Of a DNA stretch of 64,000 nucleotides, positions 25,960 through 43,400 are shown piece after piece. The position numbers were made by a program, and so were the translations under genes. Within the stretch, counting starts at the first letter, position 1; every line of letters begins with the position of its first letter. The notes below the pieces were generated by a model. It was not told the DNA's origin. It did no database searches and saw only the letters and a program-made list of their open reading frames with translations. The DNA is from Prosapia bicincta (Eukaryota; Arthropoda; Insecta; Hemiptera; Cercopidae), in NCBI GenBank assembly GCA_036971475.1, contig JBAIZL010000002.1:167812214-167876213 (forward strand), read 5' to 3'.

Positions 25960-25974
25960 TAAGTAAGTAAGTAA
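25960..25974 (+). repeat. (TAAG)n 3' tail of the LINE
   Basis: About four TAAG units lie between the ORF2 stop codon and the right target-site duplication. A tetranucleotide tail in place of poly(A) is consistent with I-group LINEs, which often end in short simple repeats. Confidence 0.85.
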
Positions 25975-28656
25975 GTTTTGCTTAGGTGTTGCCGTCGATA
26001 TTACGGTACCACAAAGAAGCGACCTAATTACGCTTTATTTCAGATTAAATACGACGGAAATGAATGCTAATAAACCTCAATTGTTTCACGTTTTATGACG
26101 CCATAATAGCGTTAGTGTTGCCGTTGAAGAGTTTTGCTTTGCTGTTACCGTCGATATTACCGTACAATAGAGGCGCGACCTAATTACGCTTTATTTCAGA
26201 TTAAATACGACGAGAATGAACGCTAATAAACCTCTATTGTTTCACGTTTTATGACGCCATAATAGCGTTAATATTGCCGCTGGAGAGTTTTGCTTAGGTG
26301 TTGGCGTCGATATTACGGTACCACAAAGACGCGACCTAATTACGCTTTATTTCAGATTAAATACGACGGAATCGAATGCTATTAAACCTCAATTGTTTCA
26401 CGTTTTATGACGCCATAATAGCGTTAGTGTTGCCGTTGAAGAGTTTTGCTTTGCTGTTACCGTCGATATTACCGTACCATAGAGGCGCGACCAAATTACG
26501 CTTTATTCCAGATTAAATACGACGGGAATGAACGCTATCAAACCTCTATTCTTTCACGTTTTATGACGCCATAATAGCGTTAATGTTGCCGCTGGAGAAT
26601 TTGCTTAGGTGTTGCCGTCGATATTACGGTACCACAAAGTCGCGACTTAATTACGCTTTATTTCAGATTAAATACGACGGGAATGAACACTAATAAACCT
26701 CTATTGTTTCACATTTTATGACATTATAATAGCGTTAATGTTGCCGCTAGAGAGTTTTGCTTTGCTGTTACCGTCGATATAACGGTACCATAAAGACGCG
26801 ACCTAATTACGCTTTATTTCAGATTAAATACGACGGGAATGAACGCTATTAAACCTCTATTGCTTCACATTTTATGACGCCATAATAGCGTTAATGTTGC
26901 CGCTGGAGAGTTTTGCTTTGCTGTTACCGTCGATATTACGGTACCATAAAGACGCAACCTAATTATGCTTTATTTCAGCTTAAATACGACGGGAATGAAC
27001 GCTAATAAACCTCTATTGTTTCACGTGTTATGACGCCATAATAGCGTTAGTGTTGCCGTTGGAGAGTTTTGCTTTGCTGTTACCGTCGATATTACGGTAC
27101 CTTAATAACCTGTCCTAATTACGCTTTATTTCAGAATAAATACAACGAGAATGAACGCTATAAAACCTATATTGCTTCACATTTTATGACGCCATAAGAG
27201 CGTTAGTGTTGCCGTTGAAGAGTTTTGTTTTGCTGTTACCGTCGAATTACGGTACCATAGAGGCGCGACCTAATTACGCTTTTTTCAGATTAAATACAAC
27301 GCGAATGAACGCTATATAAACTATATTGTTTCACATTTTATGAAGGCATTAGAGCGTAAGTGTTGCCGTTGGAGTGTTTTGCTTTGCTATCACCGTCGTT
27401 ATTACGGTATCAAAAAGGCGTGTCCTAATTACGCTTTTTTTAAGAATTATTATAACGGAATGAACGCCATAAAACCTTTATTGCATCACATTTTATGACT
27501 CCATAAGAGCGTTAGTGTTGCCGTTCGAGAGTTTTGTTTTGCTGTTACCCTCGAATTACGGCACCATAGAGGCGCGTATAATTACGCTCTATTTCAGATA
27601 AAAAACAATGGGAATGACCGTTATAAAACCTATATTTTTCACGTTTTGTGACGTCATTAGATCGTTAGTGTGGCAGTTGGAGTGTTTTTCTATGCTGTAA
27701 CCGTCGATATTACGGTTCCATAAAGGCGCGACGTAATTACGATGTATTTCAGATAAATACAACGGAATGAACGCTATGAAACCTACAATGTATCATATTT
27801 TATGACGGTATTAGAACGTTAGTGTGGCCGTTGGAGTGTTCTTACCTGTTACCGTCGATATTATGATACCATAAAGGCGCGACGTAATTACGCTGTATTT
27901 GAGATTAAATACAACGGAATGAACGCTATGAAAGCTATATTCTATCATATTTTATGACGGCATTAGAGCGTTAGAGTTGCCTTTGGTTAGTTTTGCTTTG
28001 CTGTTACCGTCGATATTACGGTACAATAAAGACGCGTCCTAATTACGCTATATTTCAGATTAAATACGACTGGAATGAACGCTATTAAACCTCTATTGTT
28101 TCACGTTTTATGACGCCATAATAGCGTTAGTGTTGCCGTTGGAGAGTTTTGCTTAAGTGTTGCCGTCGATATTACGGTACCATAAAGATGCGCCCTAATT
28201 ACACTTTGTTTCAGATTAAGTACAACCTAAAATGAACGCTATAAAACCTATAGAGTTACACATTTTATGACGGCATTAGAGCGTTAGTGTTGTCATTTTA
28301 GAGTTTTGCTTTGCTGTTACCGTCGATATTATGGTACCTTAATAACGCGTCCTAATTACGCTTTACTTCAGATGAAATACAAAGGGAAAGATCGTTATAA
28401 AACCTATATTATTTAACTTTTTTGACGGCATTAGAGCGTTAGTGTTACCATTTTAGAGATTTTTCTTTGCTGTTACCGTCGATATTACGGTACCATAAAG
28501 GAGCGACCTAATTACAATTTATTTCAGAAGAGAATTAAAGCTATTAAACTTATATTGTTTCATATATAAGATGGTACAAAAAGGCGCGTCCTAATTATGA
28601 TTTTTTAAGATTGAATACAACGGGAATGAACGCTTTAAAACCTATATTGTTTCACA
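25975..28656 (+). repeat. 156 bp satellite DNA array, right segment (~17 monomers), degenerating outward
   Basis: The array resumes in phase after the LINE. Variant units match those left of the insertion: the ACAATAGAGGCGCG variant is at 20751 and 26164, which is ten monomers apart once the 3854 bp insertion plus duplication is removed. From about 27100 the units accumulate substitutions, deletions and shortened spacing (for example AACGCTATAAAACC, GGCATTAGAGCGTTAG). The last recognisable words, ATGAACGCTTTAAAACC and TATTGTTTCACA, end at 28656. Decay only on this side marks a true array edge where homogenisation is weak. Confidence 0.95.
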
Positions 28657-28973
28657 GGATTACATTGCATAACAAAGCTACAACGTTAATAGCGAATTAC
28701 ATATTTGTAATATTAAATTTATTTCCATAGTTTTGTCTTTTTATGTTTATCACCAGAAGGTCGTATTCTAGATTACTTATTAAAATTACCAACAAATATC
28801 TTGTTAAAAGTATGTGAAACTACAAACAAAAAATATGGTCGTAGCTATTTCGATGCCCCACAATTAATCTTACTTCGTGAAGTAAAATTGTTTATTTAAT
28901 GTATCGCTATAGATAACGATATATTTTCGAGTCTAATCTCGAGATCTAAACTAGGCCTACAGTGCTCTCACTT
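28657..28973. other. AT-rich spacer between satellite and 5S-like sequence
   Basis: I see no gene or repeat in this ~320 bp. It separates the degenerate last satellite unit from the 5S-derived sequence. Confidence 0.6.
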
Positions 28974-29093
28974 TCAAGAGTTAAAATACTTCGGTGTTTA
29001 TAATCGGCTATCCAAGTATTAACCACGCCCAATGTAGCTTGTCTTCGGTGATCAGACGAGAACCGGTAAATTCAACATAATATGGCCGTTGGC
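28974..29093 (-). pseudogene. 5S rRNA-derived sequence (5S pseudogene or 5S-headed SINE)
   Basis: Read on the minus strand, the sequence begins GCCAACGGCCATA and continues with TTGAATTTACCGGTTCTCG, TCTGATCACCGAAGACAAGC and GGGCGTGGTTAATACTTGGAT. This is the order and spacing of animal 5S rRNA, with the internal promoter A-box and C-box regions well preserved. The 3' third is poor: GGGTGACCGC is replaced by AGCCGATTAT, and the closing stem partner of the 5' end (..GTTGGC) is missing, replaced by CACCGAAGTATTTTAAC. A mature 5S with its terminal helix cannot form. It is therefore a decayed 5S copy or the 5S-like head of a SINE. I found no SINE body or A-rich tail with confidence. The 3' boundary is approximate. 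Confidence 0.78.
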
Positions 29094-29691
29094 AGTGATG
29101 TTTAAGATAAGCGGTTCATGGGGTACTTGGTGTAACGTTACTGAAATAATTTTATTTTACTTTACTAGTCTATTTAAGAGGTAACATTTACCATAACGTT
29201 GAATTATTTATCATTCTTTGATTTGAATTTACTTCTTTTATATTGTATTATATTTGTAATGATAAATTTGTGACTGATCTCAGTCCAGGAACAATTGGAT
29301 TTGTATTGACACAAAAATAGTTTAATAGACGATCTGGTAAACTTCACATAAATATATATCAAACAAATGGGCAATGTGTCCCTCAGCCCAGACTGTTATA
29401 AGTTTACCAAAAATAAAACATGAATGTATAACACATGACAACTTAGTATGGCATGCCCAACCACTTCTAGAACAACGCACTCTTGTAATGCTCGAAACAC
29501 TATTATAGCTCTCCAAACATGACAAGCGAATATATAAAGTAATATTAGAGTTTAATTATCGTCATATGTAAAGTGTTGAGTGAATAAAAGAAAACACTAT
29601 TGATATAGCTTGATATACCACAAATACACAAACACACAAACACACACGTATGATAGGATAATTTATAGAATTTGCATTATTATCTAATTTG

Positions 29692-29695
<4 letters not shown>
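29094..29695. other. intergenic DNA, no gene seen
   Basis: No feature is recognised. A 67-codon minus-strand frame at 29322-29525 has no detectable family similarity, and I do not call it. Confidence 0.55.
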
Positions 29696-29728
<33 letters not shown>

Positions 29729-29828
29729 GTGTGGCTTTGATTGTCAGTATGCGTGTGTGTGTACACGCACAAACGTTTGTGTTTCTATAACAAACTATAT
29801 ATTTAGAAACTTTTAGATAATTAAAATG

Positions 29829-29902
<74 letters not shown>
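29696..29902. repeat. (TA)n tracts flanking a short TG-rich segment
   Basis: TA runs at about 29696-29725 and 29831-29902 enclose about 105 bp with CACGTGTGGC, GTGTGTGTGTACAC and similar words. These are simple-sequence expansions. Confidence 0.9.
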
Positions 29903-29905
<3 letters not shown>

Positions 29906-31327
29906 TCCCATGCGTTTAAAATCAATAATTTGTTTCTTCACACCACGTACAAGTAAGGCATTAAGCGACAGTTAATATTTAATGAATATAATAAATTAAA
30001 ATAAAAAATTCCATCTTTACTTTAAATTTGCTTAATGCATATATAAAGCTAGGGATTCTAAACCTTTACTTCAGGGAAGGTTAAAGTAGAACAAACTTAA
30101 TATTAATTGACCTAATGAATATTTGTATTGTGTGTCTTATATTTTTAGTCTCAAAAGGCTGTTGAGTCTAATAATCGTCTACTTCTTAAGGAAATAGTTT
30201 TCCACATATTGATGAAAGGTAGCTTGTTTATTTACGATCAACGCAAACCAAGCGCACTTTGTAATACAGCCCGATTTATTTTGGTATCCAGTTAATTTGA
30301 TGCAAATTAAGTTGCCTGTCGCTTCGATTCAAACGTTTCCTGTTTCAATCGTTTGTGAAAAACAGTTTTAAATACATTAAAGTTAAATTCTCAGACATAG
30401 CTTTACGTCTACTAATTATAGCAATTTGCGTTACCTAAATTCGACGTAGCAGGCTACCAGTTTGACATTTGCCTGTATACTCTTCATCAAGAATTACTAT
30501 GACTGCAAATAACATTACGAAAGCATCCAATTTATCCAGATTTAGCTGAAAGTGATACGTAAGATGAGGATTCTAGTTTTAAAATATAACCTCATATGAT
30601 AGGTTTACAACTATAATGTGCGATGAGATTTGAAAATATTTGTGAATTTCGATTTCTTCCATTTTTAATTACATACATATGTAAAAATAAGGCATACCTT
30701 CTGACAAACAAAAACTGTCATTAAAAGCTATAATTTAACAAGAAATAACTAAAACGTTATATTTAGTCACATAATCATAACCTTTTGTAATTACAATTTC
30801 ATTCAACATGAATTCAGGTATTCACAGATATATTACGTCCTATTTAGTATTTCAAGTTTTACTGTAAACGTCTACAGAAAGGAAATACGATAAACAACAA
30901 GAAATGTTGTCAGTTGTAATATGTGAACTTTTCATTAGTTGAAAACCATGCTCTTTTGATTAGTTAAAACCATCCACTTTTGATTAGCTAAAGAACTGCC
31001 AACAGGGAATCCACTATCGAGCAAAATTTGTAATGAATTTCTGCAATGTTTCATACTATAACAGCCACTCACCACACTTTTCTGCGATATCAGATGAAAG
31101 GAAAAAAGGCAAACCATTCCTGTTATTGTTATTTTATTGTTATATATTGGAATACTTTTATTGGAAATGGATTTATGTATATTCTAAAAATATTTTAAAG
31201 AGTCATTTTATAAAATTAGGAGTCATTTTAGATAACTACTTCTCTCAATACAATTTTTATCTTCTTTTACCTATTACCTGAATCACGAATTCTATCCACA
31301 TACTTACTGTTCATTCATTGCCAAACG

Positions 31328-31332
<5 letters not shown>
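29903..31332. other. AT-rich intergenic DNA, no gene seen
   Basis: I see no coding sequence, RNA gene or inverted repeat. The 82-codon plus frame at 31033-31281 is F/Y/L/K-rich and has no recognisable domain. Confidence 0.55.

Positions 31333-31383
<51 letters not shown>
31333..31383. repeat. (TA)n microsatellite abutting a MITE
   Basis: Pure TA run ending exactly at the TA target dinucleotide of the element that starts at 31384. Confidence 0.95.
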
Positions 31384-31386
<3 letters not shown>

Positions 31387-32250
31387 TAAACTCCCGATTA
31401 TCCGTGGAATAGGGTGGCCCGGCAACACCGGATAACGAATTCCCCGGAAAATCCGCTATGAACAAAGTATACGCAAAACGATCGATATTCAATTATTATA
31501 CCATAAGTTACACATATAATGACCCCGGTTAATGCAATTCACAAATAATCTTCAGAGGACAAAATAAATACGGAAAATATTTTAAAATGTCGATGTATTT
31601 GACGGATTATATTATGTACATTTATATATACGTACATAAGTATATGTCAAAAGTAAGTATGTATGTACATACGTAATTTCCTTTACACACAATACTTTCA
31701 CTTTCTCACAAAAAAATCTGTCACTTTCGTTTGTTTTTTTGGGATCATTGATTTAGCTTTAATGTGCGATCTACGTTTCTTGAGAACCATTTTGTCCCAC
31801 AGTGTCTACTTGTGCCACGTGTGTCACAAAACCATAAAGATCGATAAAGTATATGACAGACATGGATAATGCATATGTCACGTCCTAGACTATTTATAGC
31901 CGAGATTAGCTGACATTTGTTTACAATCTTATGATACACATTAGGTTTTCGGGCGTCAAAGCATTTTATCACTGTCTCTTATATACAGAAGTCTGCTCGC
32001 CCCTTTTATTTCGCTGGCCCGCGTCGGGATGATTCCCTATCAATGTAATAATTAGTACGTACATATTAACATATCTATTCCCTTCATCTTAACTTCTATT
32101 AGGCCTTGTATGTATTCACGTCGCAATTCACCGTTTGGAAATTTAAACACATGAATCTGATTGGAATAAAAATTGGATATTTGTAAAACAATGGCAGACC
32201 CCGGATAATCCGCAAACCAGTTAATCCGCCCACGGATATTCGGTAGTTTA

Positions 32251-32253
<3 letters not shown>
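31384..32253. mobile_element. pogo/Tigger-like non-autonomous DNA transposon (MITE), 870 bp
   Basis: The ends are inverted copies. The left starts CAGTAAACTCCCGATTATCC. The reverse complement of the right end starts CAGTAAACTACCGAATATCC. CGGATAA/TTATCCG words recur inside both ends. TA lies outside both ends (31382-31383 and 32254-32255), as expected of Tc1/mariner-superfamily insertion. The CAGT..ATTATCCG terminus is characteristic of the pogo/Tigger branch. No full transposase is present. A minus-strand frame of 30 codons (31698-31790) ends with QTKVTDFF near its C-terminus, which resembles the PCNA-interacting tail reported for pogo-type transposases. The element is probably an internal-deletion derivative. 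Confidence 0.85.
31698..31790 (-). pseudogene. 30-codon remnant inside the pogo-like MITE with a PIP-box-like tail
   Basis: The frame starts ATG (MVLKKRR..) and ends ..QTKVTDFFVRK then a stop. Q-x2-V-x2-F-F matches the PCNA-interacting peptide pattern, which is known in pogo transposase. The basic start could be the original transposase N-terminus joined to the C-terminal tail by internal deletion. A chance match cannot be excluded at this length. Confidence 0.35.

Positions 32254-32322
<69 letters not shown>
32254..32322. repeat. (TA)n microsatellite
   Basis: TA run of about 69 bp immediately right of the pogo-like MITE. Confidence 0.95.
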
Positions 32323-32324
<2 letters not shown>

Positions 32325-32346
32325 ATATGTTTTCTTGTATATATAG

Positions 32347-32419
32347 TTAATAAATTAAAAATATTTCAAAAAAAGTATTCGTTAAAAGTATTCTTGTTTT
32401 TGAAATATTTTTAATTTGT

Positions 32420-32422
<3 letters not shown>
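32347..32422. repeat. 76 bp palindrome with TTAA ends
   Basis: TTAATAAATTAAAAATATTT at the left is matched by the reverse complement of the right end, TTAACAAATTAAAAATATTT, extending to 26 bp arms. The ~24 bp centre holds a direct repeat of AAAGTATTC. It lies between two (TA)n runs. It could be a tiny foldback element or a palindrome created by TA-tract rearrangement. Confidence 0.75.

Positions 32423-32460
<38 letters not shown>
32423..32460. repeat. (TA)n microsatellite
   Basis: TA run of about 38 bp between the palindrome and the foldback element. Confidence 0.95.
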
Positions 32461-32465
<5 letters not shown>

Positions 32466-32634
32466 TAGTTATTAACTGGAGTATATCCATTAATTCTGCA
32501 GTGCATAAAATGGCAATTCCGACGTTTCGCTAGAATCTCATCTAGTATTGACGAGGTAAACCCAACAACAGTTGAAGAGCGAGCCAACCACCACTGCAGA
32601 ATAAACGGATGTACTCCAGATAATAACTATTCAT
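32461..32634 (-). mobile_element. foldback MITE-like element, copy A, 174 bp with ~42 bp inverted ends
   Basis: Left ATGAATAGTTATTAACTGGA pairs with the reverse complement of the right end, ATGAATAGTTATTATCTGGA. The inverted similarity continues through TTCTGCAGTG. The element is related to the one at 58536-58706 in opposite orientation. The shared words are GGAGTACATC, TTCTGCAGTG, TTGAAGAGC, ACCTCGT and ACGTCGGAA. On the minus strand the interior has ACTAGATGAGATTCTAGCGA followed by AACGTC, a CTAGA/TCTAG hairpin next to GCGAAAC. Both outer sides are (TA)n. Confidence 0.85.
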
Positions 32635-32640
32635 ATATAT

Positions 32641-32693
<53 letters not shown>
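32635..32693. repeat. (TA)n microsatellite
   Basis: TA-rich run of about 59 bp with one AATT interruption, right of foldback element copy A. Confidence 0.95.
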
Positions 32694-40211
<7,518 letters not shown>

Positions 40212-40272
40212 GTGGTATACTTTTTTGTTTTTAATGGATTAACCCAGAAAGGAATTCATTAAACGACATTCA

Positions 40273-40443
40273 CAGCTATATTTGGACATATTCAAGAACC
40301 ATCCGACTCATTTTTTGAGGCGATTTGGCACCATGGATGTGACAAGGATCCACTAATACACGCCCAAAACTAAACAACCGCGGAAACAGTGGGTGGAAAC
40401 TGGTGGTTCAGCGCCCAAGAAAGCGAAGTCAATCGAAATGTCA
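40273..40443 (+). pseudogene. mariner-type transposase fragment (around the first catalytic Asp)
   Basis: Plus-strand translation gives FLRRFGTMD, then TRIH, a stop, YTPKTKQPRKQWVETGG and SAPKKAKSI. This follows the mariner signature around the first aspartate of the D,D34D triad (normally MDETWIHHYTP...KQW...G..PKKAK). The aspartate itself is kept (GTMD), but the next residues are altered and a TAA replaces a His codon. The preceding ~15 codons (LYLDIFKNHPTH) fit the region upstream. The fragment is cut off at a TA/TG microsatellite at 40445. Neither transposon end is recognisable, so this is a dead remnant. Confidence 0.85.
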
Positions 40444-40444
40444 C

Positions 40445-40479
<35 letters not shown>
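40445..40479. repeat. (TA)n(TG)n microsatellite
   Basis: TA then TG run truncating the mariner fragment. Confidence 0.95.
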
Positions 40480-43400
40480 TTTAGATTTTATTTATAAGTG
40501 TACTACTTTTGAGCTGAAATAAATTACCTATTACTTCAATAAAACAACATAGTATTATTAAATTCACAATTACTATTACTGATATCTCATTAGGGCTGAG
40601 CTAGATCTTCTTCTCAGAGTAGTTACAATGCTAGTTCACCGAAATATTATAAAAAACATTTAAAAGAACGCGTCAGTAACTGCACATGTAAGTTACATAT
40701 ATACAAATAGTTTAATTTATTCGAAGCGTAGGTACGTAACACAAAATCAATCTGAAAGATAAGTAAAATATTATTAAAACTGTAAATCCAATTTTAAAAA
40801 ATACAGCATGGGAGTAATTATTTAAAATACGTGTTTCATGATTTAAAAACACGATAAAGTATGCGGAAAACCATAGTTCATGCTTTATTTATTTTTTAAA
40901 CATATTACTAGATTAACACAGGAATAACAAGGAAATGTTAGTAGCTTCTGAAACTTGGAACCCTTATAATATGTAGGAGTTACCTTTCTAATAAATGAAC
41001 TAAGTTAGTTACTGACAATAAGTATGGTAATTTGCTATTAAGTAACTTTAGAATAAAACCAAAATCACAATTTGTTGTGCAGAGATATCCCAATTTGGAG
41101 TAGATTAGTTACCATTTTGTTACTTAATATATTTAAAATTAAGTTTATTACAAAAATCTGAAAACTTTCCCACCAGAATTTTTACAGTAAGTAAGCGTGA
41201 AATCAACGAAATTACTGTTTTATTTGTTTTGCATAGTTGGCATAAGTGGCTGGACATTAATACATTATAAGTTTTAAAGACTATATCAAAATGTTATATT
41301 TTAACCTTTTTTTATCTTACTTTCCCTATAGCTAAAACCAGGAGATGATAGAAAAATGGTTTTCTATTGAAAAATAGAAGTAATATAATAAGAGAAAAAA
41401 TACTTCTCAACAATATGAAAATATGTAACATCAGGAAAGTTATGAAACAATCTTTCTTTGAAATACAATATTATTATAAACTCAATTTGTTTTTTAAGAT
41501 ATAAATATATTTTTAAAATTTTAACATTATATATTTTTAACACTATATCTATCGCTTTAAATATTATTAGATTTATTTTGCAAATGGGAGATTTTCTAAA
41601 ATTCAGTTTTTAAATATAGTTAACACTTAATGGAAGTTCGTTGTGCAAATAGTATTCCCATCGCATTTCCTTTATTATGAAATGAATGATTCATATTAAA
41701 GAGTATATCATTACCTCCATTACAAGGTTTGTTTTATTATCTTATAAGGTAGGCTGTAATAGGTTCTATTTAATATTTGAAAAATGTATGCGCACAAAAC
41801 CAGACACTCTCAAAATAAACCTGTTCATTAAATAGGTCCATTTTTCCCATACCATAAAACGAGAAACCTCTAATTTTTATAATTTATTTTCAGAAACACT
41901 AAAAATATTTAGTATCGTAAAGCTAAAACATTATAAGGAACACCAATATAAGGAATGTATTTGGTATTTATCAAATATAATGTAAATTATGGGAAAAATA
42001 CCAATAAATAGACACAATAACAATGAATGACGTAATTCTCAAGGGCTTATGCTGATTCAATACCACCTAAACGTATTATTCGTGGCTACAATAAATTAGG
42101 CAAAAGAATATTTCCCTTGAGTGCATCAGTAGTGACTCATTTTTACTTCCTAATATTGCAATTAGAAATACTTGTTATAAATTCTAAAGTCAATTCAATT
42201 ATAAATTAATTTCAATTGACTATAATTGATTATGCCGTTCAGTTTCATGCAACTATAATCTCATTTCTCAATACGTAGATTGTTATCCTGTACTTTAAAA
42301 AAAATAATTTTATTGAATCGTGATAAACGTTTTATCCAGCTACTACAATCTAAATTGTTTAATGTAGGAATTATTAAACTTAGACATGTTTAGATGTTTT
42401 TCCCAGTCCGCATATAACACAGTAATTTTTTTATCGTTACTTAAAGAAGAACATATTACATATTAATCGGTTGTTATTAAAATATATATGCGTCCTCATA
42501 GTAACGCTAAGAGTTTAAGGTACTATTTCCATTTAGTTGTACGAAAAAAAAACTTTCTCTTTATCATACCATTTCGTACAGAGAAAATCATAACTATAAA
42601 ACTCCGGTAGAAGCCACGCTTTATCCCCTGTTTTAACATCGTCCTAAAACGCTTTGAACCTTAAATTCCAAGTTTTATTGAGCTATAAAATGGACACAGA
42701 TATGCAATGCTCATTAGAACTGATTAAACGAGTCATCAAACTCATCTGTAACCCAAGTGTTACAGCCGAACACAGATATGTAGCCAAACACTGATCGATG
42801 TATATCACCTATACTTGGCTATTCCCCTTTCGAAAGAGAGGGTGCTTGGTTTTAAAATATAAACACTAAGTATTATAAATATATCTAAAATAGTAAGAAT
42901 CCTATAAAAGTAGGGTTTAGCTCTATATCCAGCAAGTTATGAAACACTAGTAAGTATCTTATCTGCGGTGGATATTTACAAACTCTTACACATCTACTTA
43001 TACATACTCAATACATTATTTAGTGTATATGCAAAGAAACAGATATATTCTGCTTCAAGAAATTATATGAAATAGGATGTCATAAAATTTACAAATAAAA
43101 ACTCTAAAACGTATTTCCAATATTGATTAGAAAGCAACATGGCATTTTAAACATTTAAAATGGTTAAACTAATTAGCCTATAAATAACCTTATAGTTTTC
43201 TACAGTTATGAGACAGTTGTTTTATATGACTTATGTTATAGACCTTTATGTTATACCATTAGAGCGTTTACAATTACAATACGAATCTAATAAAAAATAT
43301 AATGTCTAAAGTCTTTTCGTTTTGCCCTTAAAATATAAAAGATATCACCTCACGAGTTGAATAAAACTAATAATAATTGCAAATAAGTTTTATTTTATTT

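Larger units (their letters stand above)
22133..25974 (+). mobile_element. non-LTR (LINE) retrotransposon, I-superfamily-like, inserted in the satellite
   Basis: A ~3.84 kb unit with different base and codon composition interrupts a satellite monomer and is flanked by a direct duplication of about 12 bp. It starts with the remainder of a G-run, then ~87 bp of leader, then an endonuclease-RT-RNase H frame (22228-25959). It ends in a short tetranucleotide tail of TAAG repeats. Domain order, an RNase H domain and a simple-repeat tail instead of poly(A) fit the I group of LINEs (I/Nimb/Ingi and relatives). The exact clade needs a phylogeny. There is no full ORF1. The leader contains a frame ending VDRLHVVPPA then a stop (22145-22177), possibly the last residues of ORF1, so the copy may be 5'-truncated. 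The frame has one stop codon and no frameshift, so the insertion looks fairly recent. Confidence 0.9.

Noticed and set aside
7553..28656. Regularly spaced repeats considered as a CRISPR-like array
   Set aside because: The entire 156 bp unit repeats head to tail, with no unique spacers and no cas-like genes. This is eukaryotic satellite DNA.
28974..29093. Intact functional 5S rRNA gene
   Set aside because: The 3' third is diverged and the terminal helix cannot form.
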